Part shown: positions 50,620 through 58,408 of the stretch, piece after piece
Layout: each line of letters opens with the position of its first letter
Position numbering within the stretch: the first letter of the stretch is position 1
Assembly (NCBI RefSeq): GCF_042653205.1
Contig: NZ_JBHSHY010000001.1
Location: 496,001 to 560,000, forward strand
Direction: 5' to 3'
Source: Paenibacillus_Z sp042653205
GTDB lineage: Bacteria > Bacillota > Bacilli > Paenibacillales > Paenibacillaceae
DNA length: 64,000 bases
Made by a program: the position numbers and the translations under genes
The notes under the pieces: generated by a model
Database searches by the model: none
Seen by the model: only the letters and a program-made list of their open reading frames with translations
Told to the model about the DNA's origin: nothing

Positions 50620-51462
50620 ATGCTTACGGCACGCAATTTAGGCGGCATCTACGTTCCTGTCGTAACGCCTTTTGACGCCCATGGCCATTTGGATGCGCAG
50701 TCGTTCGAAGAGCTGGTCGTCCGTCTGGTGAGCAAAGGCATACGCGGGCTCGTCCTGAGCGAAGCCGTCGGCGAATCGGAGGCCGTCGAGCCCAGCGAAC
50801 TGGACGCGATGATCGCGGCCGCGCGCGGCGTCATCGGCGACCGAGATATCCTGCTTATCGTGTCGACAGGTTCCGATCATGCGGCCGATGCGTTCCAGAG
50901 GACCATGAGGGCGAGATCGGCCGGAGCCGATGCCGCGCTCGTCCAGCCCCCGCACCGCGGTCGTCCATCGGAGCAAGCCCTCCTCGAACATTTCCAAGCC
51001 GTCGCTCGCGCGGGGCTTCCTATTATTCTCGACGACGCTCCATCCCGCTCGGGAAGAATGCTGCACGCGAAGACCATCCAGGCCGTCATGGATTTGGAGG
51101 CGGTTATCGGGCTGAAGGAAAGCTCGGGGAGCATCACGCGCTTCTTAACGTTGGCGCGGACGCTGACCAAACCGATGCTGTGCGGGGAGGACAAGCTGTT
51201 CTTCGGTTCGCTCTGTTACGGGGGCAAAGGGGGAATTCTGGCCAGCGCGAATCTGGACACCGAGCAGTTCGTTCGCGTCCATGCGCTGTATCAATCCGGC
51301 AATATAGAGGCGGCGCTGCGAAGCTTCGAACAGCTGCAGCCCCTCATCGATTTCTTATCGTCGGAGCCGCATCCCGCTCCGTTAAAGTGGTTATTGGCCG
51401 AGCGCGGGCATATCCGTTCGGATCGGATGCGCCGGCCCTTATTTCAAAAGATAAATAAATAA
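50620..51462 (+). CDS. DapA/NAL-superfamily aldolase-like protein with altered active site
   Basis: A 280-residue protein of the dihydrodipicolinate synthase/N-acetylneuraminate lyase superfamily (NLGGIYVPVVTPFDAHGHLD, DAALVQPPHRGRPSEQALLE). The Schiff-base lysine is in VIGLKESSGS. However, the GTTGES loop reads SEAVGES and the YNVPSRTG segment reads LDDAPSRSG, so the catalytic Tyr and Thr pair of true DapA are missing. It is thus probably a lyase or aldolase for another keto acid, not lysine synthesis. ATG 50620 has AAGGGAG upstream. Divergent from cyoA; no pathway neighbours. Confidence 0.8.
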   Translation: MLTARNLGGIYVPVVTPFDAHGHLDAQSFEELVVRLVSKGIRGLVLSEAVGESEAVEPSELDAMIAAARGVIGDRDILLIVSTGSDHAADAFQRTMRARSAGADAALVQPPHRGRPSEQALLEHFQAVARAGLPIILDDAPSRSGRMLHAKTIQAVMDLEAVIGLKESSGSITRFLTLARTLTKPMLCGEDKLFFGSLCYGGKGGILASANLDTEQFVRVHALYQSGNIEAALRSFEQLQPLIDFLSSEPHPAPLKWLLAERGHIRSDRMRRPLFQKINK

Positions 51463-51518
51463 ACATAAATGGGTAAGACTACGATTACGCAGAATTCAAA
51501 CCAAAGGAAGATCTCATC

Positions 51519-52385
51519 ATGAACCTATTCTGGTCGCACACCGTCTGGTATTTATTGTTAGGCATAGCCAGCTTAGCGCAGCTCATCTATACGCTGTACC
51601 ATTCGGAGAATCGCCGTCAAACCTTTGCTTTCTACTTCTCGCTTGTGGCGCTTCCCCTGTATTTTGAAACCGTTGTCATGATTTTTTTGAACGCGTATGT
51701 GTACGATCCGGACATCATCAGAGATCCGAAGCTCAATCCCTTCAATGATGCGTTAGCGGGGAATCTGTTCTCGCAATTCGGAGTGGCGTCATCAGCGGTG
51801 CTGTTGATCATTCGGCGAAAACCCTTTTACTGGTATGCGATTGTCGCCTTTATTTACTCGATGGTCGAAGTACTCTTCGTGCATTTGGATATCTATCGGC
51901 ATCATTGGTGGAAAACGTGGATGACCTTCATCGGGCTGCTGCTTTATTTCGCCATTTCGAAATGGCTGCACGTTCAATTCATCCGGGGTGTCCGTCCCTT
52001 GTACTTTAAAGGCTACATCCTCTTGGGGATGTTTCCAATCTGTACGATCCCGTGCATATGGGGAATTCTCGATCTGTCCGGGTCGATGCGATGTTCGACG
52101 ACTCTGATTCCCCACCATCCCAGATTAAGCCAATACGGTCTAAATTTTATTTTCACGTCGGTCGCCTTCCCCATTACCATCTGGGGCTATTATCAAAGAC
52201 ATTGGGCATGGAGAATCGTCTCCGTAGCGGCGATCGGCGCTTTGATCTACGCGGGTTACATCAGTCATCTCATGGTCTTCCGGGAAGGTTCGCTTGTGCC
52301 GATCGGCATCTTAATGATCATTTGGATGTATGGTTCGGTATGGTTCTTAGATATGCTATACCGGGGACGACCACAAGAACAGTAA
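51519..52385 (+). CDS. Polytopic membrane protein, CBO0543-like
   Basis: A 288-residue membrane protein with about seven to eight hydrophobic segments. The stretch YSMVEVLFVHLDIYRHHWWK then TWMTFIGLLLYFAISKWLH, with its His/Trp-rich HLDIYRHHWW, resembles the CBO0543 family found in spore-forming Firmicutes, of unknown function. AAGGAAG lies before ATG 51519. It follows the DapA-like gene by 56 nt and is followed by a strong terminator, so the two may share a transcript. No enzyme motif is seen. Confidence 0.7.
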   Translation: MNLFWSHTVWYLLLGIASLAQLIYTLYHSENRRQTFAFYFSLVALPLYFETVVMIFLNAYVYDPDIIRDPKLNPFNDALAGNLFSQFGVASSAVLLIIRRKPFYWYAIVAFIYSMVEVLFVHLDIYRHHWWKTWMTFIGLLLYFAISKWLHVQFIRGVRPLYFKGYILLGMFPICTIPCIWGILDLSGSMRCSTTLIPHHPRLSQYGLNFIFTSVAFPITIWGYYQRHWAWRIVSVAAIGALIYAGYISHLMVFREGSLVPIGILMIIWMYGSVWFLDMLYRGRPQEQ

Positions 52386-52403
52386 CCTCATGACAATCGC
52401 GAA

Positions 52404-52442
52404 AGCTGCCCCGGTATTCGGTATTACGGGGCAGCTATTTTT
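52404..52442 (+). terminator. Rho-independent terminator after the membrane protein gene
   Basis: AGCTGCCCCG (52404-52413) pairs with CGGGGCAGCT (52427-52436), followed by ATTTTTG. It lies 18 nt after the stop codon at 52385. Confidence 0.85.
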
Positions 52443-52475
52443 GCGCGATATGACTTGCAGGTACGATCCGTTTGA

Positions 52476-53240
52476 TCAGCGGTACGAGCTCGGAAGCGAG
52501 TTCGCTGCCCCTCGAAGCGCCGGCGTCGTGCTTTGATAGGCCAGACCGACCCTCTTCCGATTAAACGGGCCGCCGAGCTCTAGATGGTCCAGCATCCATG
52601 AGGCGACGTCGTCATACGCAACGTTCAGCTCATGCAGCCGGCTGAACAAGTGTCCGGCAATCGCTGCCTCGGACCATTCCCGGATTGTCTCCGGAACCGG
52701 AACGGGCAGGATGTCCGTCGTGACTCGCAGACGAACCGGCTCCGGATGCTCCCTCGATTCCGTCATGGTTCCCGGACACATCACGGACCAATCGAGCGAA
52801 GAGCGCCGCAGCCGTTCGAAATTCCTGTTGTGGGCTTGAAACTCGGGCGGAAAGCCGGGTAAATTATTGCCGATCAGCGCCGTATGGGGAATATCCAGCA
52901 GCCCGGCGCCGCCCATGATCCATACCCGCCCGGTGAATCGGGGCTGGCTCTCGCATTGGCTGATCAGGGTATCGACGAGGCGAACGAATTCCTCTCCCTG
53001 CCCCGCGTGGCCCGCCGCCAGAATAGCGGCGTCTTGCTGCGCGAGCACCTCGCCGACGTTCGCCGGGTCCGTCCTATCGTCCGCGATCACCCTCACCTGC
53101 CCCGCGGCATGCTCGCCGAGCTGATCGCGCAGCTTCTTCGGATTTCGCACGAAAGCGGTCATCTGATGTCCCGAATTCAACCCTTGCGCCAGCACCCTTC
53201 TCCCTGTATTCCCCGTCGCTCCGAACACAATGACGTTCAT
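52476..53240 (-). CDS. NmrA-like NAD(P)-binding oxidoreductase
   Basis: A 254-residue atypical short-chain reductase of the NmrA/YtfG-QOR2 type. The Rossmann signature is VIVFGATGNTGRRVLAQGLN; later QVRVIADDRTDPANVGEVLA and SLDWSVMCPGTMTESREHPE. These proteins sense or reduce using NADPH. The HxlR regulator gene upstream on the same strand and the perfect palindrome at 53331-53346 match the common arrangement in which HxlR/QorR-type regulators control a reductase. Substrate unknown. Confidence 0.85.
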   Translation of the reverse strand: MNVIVFGATGNTGRRVLAQGLNSGHQMTAFVRNPKKLRDQLGEHAAGQVRVIADDRTDPANVGEVLAQQDAAILAAGHAGQGEEFVRLVDTLISQCESQPRFTGRVWIMGGAGLLDIPHTALIGNNLPGFPPEFQAHNRNFERLRRSSLDWSVMCPGTMTESREHPEPVRLRVTTDILPVPVPETIREWSEAAIAGHLFSRLHELNVAYDDVASWMLDHLELGGPFNRKRVGLAYQSTTPALRGAANSLPSSYR

Positions 53241-53330
53241 GTTTCGTTCCTCCTATGGCCCCAATATTTGGTTGACTCAACCTTAGCATCCCTTCGCCAT
53301 TCTGGTAAGAACGCACTTCAAAGTAAGGGA

Positions 53331-53346
53331 CTTACTTTAAAGTAAG
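53331..53346. promoter_or_regulatory. Perfect 16-nt palindrome, probable HxlR operator
   Basis: CTTACTTTAAAGTAAG is a perfect palindrome about 90 nt before the NmrA-like gene, and a related ACTTCAAAGTAAG lies at 53315-53327. HxlR-family dimers bind such inverted repeats. It is placed where it could control the reductase gene. Confidence 0.65.
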
Positions 53347-53423
53347 CCTGCCGGGACGGGAGCCGCGATCGTCACACGGAGAACGGCGGACGGAGAACGA
53401 CGGCAAACGTGTTGGCGGCAATG

Positions 53424-53448
53424 AAAAAAAGCTGCCCGCGGCAGCTTT
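53424..53448 (-). terminator. Rho-independent terminator after the HxlR gene
   Basis: On the minus strand AAAGCTGCC and GGCAGCTTT form a 9-bp stem with a 3-nt loop, followed by seven T residues. It lies about 45 nt after the HxlR stop codon and separates it from the NmrA-like gene. Confidence 0.85.
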
Positions 53449-53493
53449 GGCATGACGAACGATTGCGTTTCCGGACAAGTTCATGGAACCGGC

Positions 53494-53814
53494 TTACGAT
53501 GCCGATTCTTCGTATTTGCGCTTATTGTGGATTTCTCCCCAGGCACACATGACATCCGCGACGGGAATCAAGGTTTTGCCGTATTCGCTCAGGGAATATT
53601 CGACTTTCGGAGGAACCGTTCGATCGACGATACCTTCACGCTCCAGCTCCCGGAGATGCTGCGAAAGCATCTTTTGCGTGACGCCGGGGATCAGCTTCTC
53701 CAGATCGTTGAACCGCTTCTTGGATTCGATCAACTGCCACAAAATCATGGGCTTCCACTTGCCGCCCAAAACTTGAATGAACGTCTCGACCGGGCATTCG
53801 TGCTGATGATTCAT
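53494..53814 (-). CDS. HxlR-family winged-helix regulator
   Basis: A 106-residue regulator with the HxlR pattern: N-terminal CPVETFIQVLGGKWKPMILW, the recognition region RFNDLEKLIPGVTQKMLSQH, and wing LREL-type EREGIVDRTVPPKVEYSLSE. The Cys in ECPVE is the redox-sensitive position of many members. ATG 53814 is chosen because GAGG lies 8 nt upstream and the domain starts here; a longer reading adds 11 residues. It probably represses the NmrA-like gene and itself in response to electrophiles or oxidants. Confidence 0.9.
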   Translation of the reverse strand: MNHQHECPVETFIQVLGGKWKPMILWQLIESKKRFNDLEKLIPGVTQKMLSQHLRELEREGIVDRTVPPKVEYSLSEYGKTLIPVADVMCAWGEIHNKRKYEESAS

Positions 53815-54043
53815 GGTTCCATCCTCTCCTTGCTTCAAGGAGTGCATAACCTAAAATTTCCATGCCGAAATTTTACTATAGCGCCGCAACCGCGTCAATC
53901 TTCGAAAGCAAGCAGGCTGAGCGAGCCCGATGAACCGATCCGCCGGGCCGTGATGCTTGCCTGCCGAACCGGACTTGCGTGACCAGCATTCTCCTGTTGA
54001 GCCTCTTCGATCAAGCTTGTACAGTGAAGGAGAGGTGATAGAG

Positions 54044-54547
54044 ATGCCGATATCCCTATTGCAGCATTGGCGGGTCAGACGGCTTAAACTGCGCGTATGG
54101 AACCGCCGGCTCCAGGAACGCCTGCGCGGTATCGCATCCGAATTCGGTTCGTCGGTCGAATGCTCCGTTCATGTGCGCTGGGGGCCGTTTTACGGCGGCA
54201 GCATGACCGTCGACCGCAGGTTCCGCCGCGCGAAAATCCTGATTCAACTCCCCTACGACGGTTATTTGACCGCCAACGAGCGGCAGGTGCTTCATCGGTA
54301 TTCGCTTCTGAAGACGATGCTGCCTTATTTCATCCTGTATCACGAAGCCGCGCATCTGCTTGAGATCATGCCCTATATCGACAGCGCCGATCTGGACGGG
54401 CTAAAGCGACACGTCGCCTCGCACCGGCGGCTAGCGGCGGAAGCCGCGACGGCGTCTTCGTCCGCTTACCGGGAGCTCGCGTTCGAGGAAGCGGCCGACC
54501 GGTACGCTTACCGGATGATCATGAAGAACCGCGAGCATGCAGGTTAA
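54044..54547 (+). CDS. Small putative zincin-like protein (HEAAH motif)
   Basis: A 167-residue protein that I do not assign to a named family. MLPYFILYHEAAHLLEIMPY contains HEAAH, the zinc-binding pattern of metallopeptidases, in a helix; a downstream ELAFEEAADRYAYRMIM has EEAADRYA, an arrangement like the third ligand Glu/Asp helix of gluzincins. The N-terminus is Arg-rich (WRVRRLKLRVWNRRLQERLR). There is no signal peptide or clear membrane segment. ATG 54044 follows AGGAGAGG. It overlaps the convergent GMC gene by 4 nt at its end. Peptidase activity is inference from the motif. Confidence 0.6.
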   Translation: MPISLLQHWRVRRLKLRVWNRRLQERLRGIASEFGSSVECSVHVRWGPFYGGSMTVDRRFRRAKILIQLPYDGYLTANERQVLHRYSLLKTMLPYFILYHEAAHLLEIMPYIDSADLDGLKRHVASHRRLAAEAATASSSAYRELAFEEAADRYAYRMIMKNREHAG

Positions 54548-56130
54548 GCCCGGCTTGCCTGCAGCTCTTGCTTGCTCGCCCGCTCGATGATATGTTCCGC
54601 CGTGCGCAGCGCCAGCGCCATGACGGTATTCGTCGGATTCCCTCCGCCGGAAGTGACGAAGGTGCTCGCGTCGCAGATGAACAGATTATCGATGTCGTGC
54701 GTCTGCCCGTAGGAATTGACCACCGAGGACGCGGGGTCGTCCCCCATCCGGCAGCCCCCCATCATATGGGCGGTATCCGGGACGACGAATTCCGGCCTGC
54801 CGCCCTCCGCTTCCAGAATGGCGCGCATCGTGCGAACCGCGTGGTCGATCAACCGGTTGTCGTTATCCCCGTAACCGAAGGTGACCTTGGCTCGCGGCAG
54901 TCCGTACTCGTCGCGCTCGCTCGCCAGCGTCACGCGATTATCCGCGTTCGGCAGCACCTCCCCGACCAGCGTCACCCGGCCGTAGTAGTTGTAATGGAGC
55001 ATCGCGTCGCGGAACCGCTCCCCCCATACGGGGCCACCTTGCGCCTTCGAGATCCCTTTCGCGAATTCGACCGGCCTCGCTCCGTGGGCGTGCAGCGTGT
55101 AGCCGCGGACGAACGGCCGGTTCGGATCCGTCCGGTAGAAATCCTGCGTCGTCGCCAGGACCGGCGTTCCCTTGTACAGTCGGATCTCCCTCTCGAATCT
55201 CGCATAGACGTCATTGCTGCTGTGAACCATGATCGCCCGGCCGACCATCCCGCTGCTGTTCGCGAGCCCGTCCGGAAATGCCGGCGTGGCGGAATTCAGC
55301 AGCAATCTCGGCGTCTCGACAACGAACGCGCTCAGGATGACGAGCTTCGCCTTCTGCTCGTACTCGGTGCCATCATGAACGAACGCGACGCCCTTGGCCC
55401 TACCGTCGCTACCCATGACAATGCGCGTCACCATGCAGTCCGGGAGCACCTCGGCGCCGGCTCTTACCGCCTTCGGAATGTGCACGATCAAGGTGCTGAA
55501 TTTGGCGTTCGGCATACAGCCCTGGTTGCAGAACCCGCGATTGATGCAGGGCGGGCGTCCTTCGAACGGCGCGGAGAGGATGGCCAGCGGCGCGACCGCG
55601 GACCGAATGCCGAGCTTGTCGCAGCCGTTCATGAACAGATACGCGTTCGGACTGAGCGGTTCCCGTTCGGGATACGGATAGGGTCCCCCATAGTTGCCCC
55701 AAGGAAAGCGCTTCGGCCCCGAAACGGCGATCTCCCGTTCGTTCCGCGCATAGTACGGCTCGAGATCCTCGTACGTAATCGGCCAGTCCTCGCCGGTGCC
55801 TTCCAGGGTCCGTCCTTTGAAATCGACATCGTGGAAGCGAAGGAACACGCCGGTAAAATGCGTCGTCCCTCCCCCGATGCCGCGGCCGGAATTGTTATGT
55901 CCCAGCGTCAGCGGGTCGCGTCCGTCCACGATCCGGGTATCCTGCCAGCCGAGCGACTGCATGGCCAGCTCGTCGCTGGCGAACTCCTTCTGCGGATCCC
56001 GGAACGGACCGGCGTCCAGAACGACGACGCTCATGCCGGCTTCGCTCAGCTCCTTCGCCAATACGCCCCCCGCCGCGCCGGCGCCGACGATGACCGCGTC
56101 GACTTCCTCGTTCGCGTATTTTCTCTTCAT
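54544..56130 (-). CDS. GMC-family FAD-dependent oxidoreductase
   Basis: A 528-residue flavoenzyme of the GMC family, closest in type to gluconate/2-keto-gluconate dehydrogenase large subunits. FAD-binding VDAVIVGAGAAGGVLAKELS, GHNNSGRGIGGGTTHFTGVF and the C-terminal GGGNPTNTVMALALRTAEHI are present, with the catalytic His in DTAHMMGGCRMG. ATG 56130 is chosen; the open reading upstream is not GMC-like and overlaps the subunit 3 gene. It overlaps that gene by 4 nt. Such enzymes oxidise sugars or polyols at the membrane and pass electrons to quinone. No cytochrome c subunit is present. Confidence 0.9.
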   Translation of the reverse strand: MKRKYANEEVDAVIVGAGAAGGVLAKELSEAGMSVVVLDAGPFRDPQKEFASDELAMQSLGWQDTRIVDGRDPLTLGHNNSGRGIGGGTTHFTGVFLRFHDVDFKGRTLEGTGEDWPITYEDLEPYYARNEREIAVSGPKRFPWGNYGGPYPYPEREPLSPNAYLFMNGCDKLGIRSAVAPLAILSAPFEGRPPCINRGFCNQGCMPNAKFSTLIVHIPKAVRAGAEVLPDCMVTRIVMGSDGRAKGVAFVHDGTEYEQKAKLVILSAFVVETPRLLLNSATPAFPDGLANSSGMVGRAIMVHSSNDVYARFEREIRLYKGTPVLATTQDFYRTDPNRPFVRGYTLHAHGARPVEFAKGISKAQGGPVWGERFRDAMLHYNYYGRVTLVGEVLPNADNRVTLASERDEYGLPRAKVTFGYGDNDNRLIDHAVRTMRAILEAEGGRPEFVVPDTAHMMGGCRMGDDPASSVVNSYGQTHDIDNLFICDASTFVTSGGGNPTNTVMALALRTAEHIIERASKQELQASRA

Positions 56131-56723
56131 TGTTCCGCCTTCGCCTCCCATGGATCGAATTGGCCGAGCTGCGTCCGCACGTACCCTCGCGGGTACGCCG
56201 GACCGGCATAACCGATCTCGGACCACACCTCCGGATGCGAGCAATAGGATTCGACCGTCAACGCCAGCAGCTTCTGGAAGAACGGCTGCTGGGGGATGCC
56301 GTTCCAGATCTCGGACGGCCCTGCCGTCCCCGCGCCGATCTCCTCGAGCAGCTTTCGCTGCCGATCAGGACCGAGCTGCGCGAAAGAGGACGCATGCGCC
56401 GCCTTCGCGCACCGCTCGACGGCCTGCAAACCTTGGCGGATCAACGTCTTCCCTTCCGGCACCCCTGCTTTGCGCTGACCCTCTCCCGGCGACGAATGCA
56501 GCGTTTGATCGAAGTGATGCAGCACGAAGCGCAGCACGGCCGGCTTGTCGTCATGAAGCAGCTGCGCGCATATGGCAGCGAGCGTGTCCGCTTCCTGGCG
56601 GCTTAACGCCCGATGCTTCGGCGTCGCCGACAGCCGCGAATTCACGATCCCCTGCGTATGGGCGTCCCAGGCATCCTCTTCGTCCATCACGTTGAAGGAC
56701 GGATAATGCGTCTTCTGCGTCAC
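56127..56723 (-). CDS. Gluconate 2-dehydrogenase subunit 3 family protein
   Basis: A 198-residue partner of the GMC dehydrogenase. ALSRQEADTLAAICAQLLHD, PALRFVLHHFDQ-like text (AVLRFVLHHFDQTLHSS) and the C-terminal LLALTVESYCSHPEVWSEIG with YAGPAYPRGYV are typical of gluconate dehydrogenase subunit 3. Known members are exported by Tat; here no clear signal is visible, so localisation is uncertain. It is coupled to the GMC gene by a 4-nt overlap and follows the small membrane protein gene by 3 nt. Confidence 0.88.
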   Translation of the reverse strand: MTQKTHYPSFNVMDEEDAWDAHTQGIVNSRLSATPKHRALSRQEADTLAAICAQLLHDDKPAVLRFVLHHFDQTLHSSPGEGQRKAGVPEGKTLIRQGLQAVERCAKAAHASSFAQLGPDRQRKLLEEIGAGTAGPSEIWNGIPQQPFFQKLLALTVESYCSHPEVWSEIGYAGPAYPRGYVRTQLGQFDPWEAKAEQ

Positions 56724-56726
56724 GGT

Positions 56727-57125
56727 TCACGCCTCCTTCCAATAAGCCGCGATCAAGCCCAGCACGGCGATCGCCGTGAACACCATCGGCAGGATGACCG
56801 GCGGGCCGGTCATGAAATTGCGCAGCGCGAAGCCGCCCACCCGGATCCCCACGCCGCGAACGTGGAAGTACAAGCCGATCATGCCCGCGACGGCGCCGAT
56901 CCACATCAGGACGATGAACAGCGTATGCAGCCACGCCGCGTTGTACCAGACGAGGATGACCCCCGCGACGAAGAAGATCGGGGACCCGACCACGGGCATC
57001 CACATCACCTTATTATGAAAATTTTGACGATAGTGGTACAGCGTCACCTGAATGCCAATCAACAGAAAGGCAAGACCGACGAACAAAATCAACACGCGAT
57101 TCAGCGACCAGTGGTCCCAATACAT
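56727..57125 (-). CDS. Small membrane protein in the GMC dehydrogenase operon
   Basis: A 132-residue protein with four membrane segments (VLILFVGLAFLLIGIQVTLY, GSPIFFVAGVILVWYNAAWL, LFIVLMWIGAVAGMIGLYFH, FVTGPPVILPMVF-like end). I do not recognise a named family, but genes of this kind precede subunit 3 and GMC genes in Paenibacillus-type clusters. It may anchor the dehydrogenase or pass electrons. ATG 57125 begins the operon; the divergent enolase-superfamily gene lies 135 nt away, so this gap holds both promoters. Confidence 0.7.
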   Translation of the reverse strand: MYWDHWSLNRVLILFVGLAFLLIGIQVTLYHYRQNFHNKVMWMPVVGSPIFFVAGVILVWYNAAWLHTLFIVLMWIGAVAGMIGLYFHVRGVGIRVGGFALRNFMTGPPVILPMVFTAIAVLGLIAAYWKEA

Positions 57126-57260
57126 GCTTCAACCCCGTTTCGGCAAATGTTGTATGCCGTTATCGTCTCCGGCGCCCATGCCGATTATCCAGTTTCCGAC
57201 ATAAATACCGGGATGACTGCCATACTAACCGCGAATACGCAACGGAAGGCGGCACCCAAC

Positions 57261-58379
57261 ATGAAGATTCGAACCATAGAAACCTATCCGCTTCTCTATC
57301 GTCTTCCCTCGCCTTACGGCGATGCCAACGGGCTGAAGACGTTTCGGTCCGCCTATCTGATCCGGATCGGGACGGATGACGGCGTCAGCGGCTGGGGCGA
57401 ATGCGCGGATGCCTTGGAGACGCTGCACAAAGGCTTCCATGAACGGATCATCCCCGAGCTGATCGGGCAGCCAGCCGCCGACCGGAGGAAGCTGGTCCGA
57501 TCGGTGAAAAAGCTGCATGCCCGCGCCGCTTCGGCGGTCGGCATGGCGTTATCCGAAATCGCGGCGCTCCGGGCCGGGATGAATATCACCGAGATATGGG
57601 GAGGCCGATTCCGCGACAAGGTCCCCGTCTACGCCTCGTTCCAGTCCTATACGGCAGACGCGGACTGGCGCAAGCGGTCCGTCGAAGCCGTCGAGCGGGC
57701 GGCGGCCGCCGGCTTCGACGCGTTCAAGGTCAAGATCGGCGGTAAACCGATCGAGGACGATCAGCGGCATATCGCCGACGTACAGGCCGCCATATCCGGG
57801 AACATGAGACTCGCGCTCGATGCGAACCAAAGCTATGACGCGGCGGCGGCGCTCGCCTGGCGGCCCTTGCTGGAGCGGCAGCCCCGGCTGCTGTGGCTCG
57901 AAGAGCCGCTGCGGATCCAGTACGTCGCCGATTACGGCCTGCTCCGGCAACGGATGCCCGTCCCCCTTGCCGGCGGCGAGAACCTCGAGGCGGCGGCGGA
58001 CTTCCTGCCGCTGCTCACGCAGCGCGCGCTGGACTACATCACGCCCGATCCGCTGCATGTCACGGGTATCGACGAGTACCGGGCGACGTTAAGCATGGCC
58101 CGGGCCTTCGGCATTCGCGCGACGCCGCACGCGTTCGACGGCGCGCTGACGCGGCTGCACGCGCTGCTCGCGCAAGCCTGTCTGGAGCCGTTCGGCAAGA
58201 TGCAGCCGGATGCCATCGAGCCGGTGGAGTGGGACGCGATGGACAATCCGTTCACGGGGCTGGTCCCGCTTCGGCCTTCGGGTGGCGAAGTCGCCGTGCC
58301 GCGCGGGCCCGGAATCGGGATCGAGCTCGATACGGATCTCCTCGCCTTCTATCGGTGGGACGGGAGCCGTTACGAATGA
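57261..58379 (+). CDS. Enolase-superfamily enzyme (mandelate racemase/MLE-like)
   Basis: A 372-residue enzyme of the mandelate racemase/muconate lactonising group. Active-site elements are visible: DAFKVKIGG (KxK), LALDANQSYD (first metal Asp), WLEEPLR (Glu) and AGGENLE (Glu), plus a probable general-base His in ATPHAFDG. The His favours a mandelate racemase-type acid-sugar dehydratase or racemase. ATG 57261 has GGAAGG upstream; an ATG 48 nt earlier is possible. The gene ends in ATGA overlapping a possible TPP enzyme start, so it heads a plus-strand operon. Confidence 0.88.
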   Translation: MKIRTIETYPLLYRLPSPYGDANGLKTFRSAYLIRIGTDDGVSGWGECADALETLHKGFHERIIPELIGQPAADRRKLVRSVKKLHARAASAVGMALSEIAALRAGMNITEIWGGRFRDKVPVYASFQSYTADADWRKRSVEAVERAAAAGFDAFKVKIGGKPIEDDQRHIADVQAAISGNMRLALDANQSYDAAAALAWRPLLERQPRLLWLEEPLRIQYVADYGLLRQRMPVPLAGGENLEAAADFLPLLTQRALDYITPDPLHVTGIDEYRATLSMARAFGIRATPHAFDGALTRLHALLAQACLEPFGKMQPDAIEPVEWDAMDNPFTGLVPLRPSGGEVAVPRGPGIGIELDTDLLAFYRWDGSRYE

Positions 58380-58408
58380 ACGAGAACAAGCGGAAGGAGC
58401 GTAACGGC

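Noticed and set aside
50620..51462. Assignment as dapA for lysine synthesis
   Set aside because: Key catalytic Thr/Tyr residues are absent and there are no lysine pathway neighbours.
54568..56211. 547-codon plus-strand open frame opposite the GMC gene
   Set aside because: Antisense shadow of the GMC oxidoreductase; Arg-rich and without a ribosome binding site.
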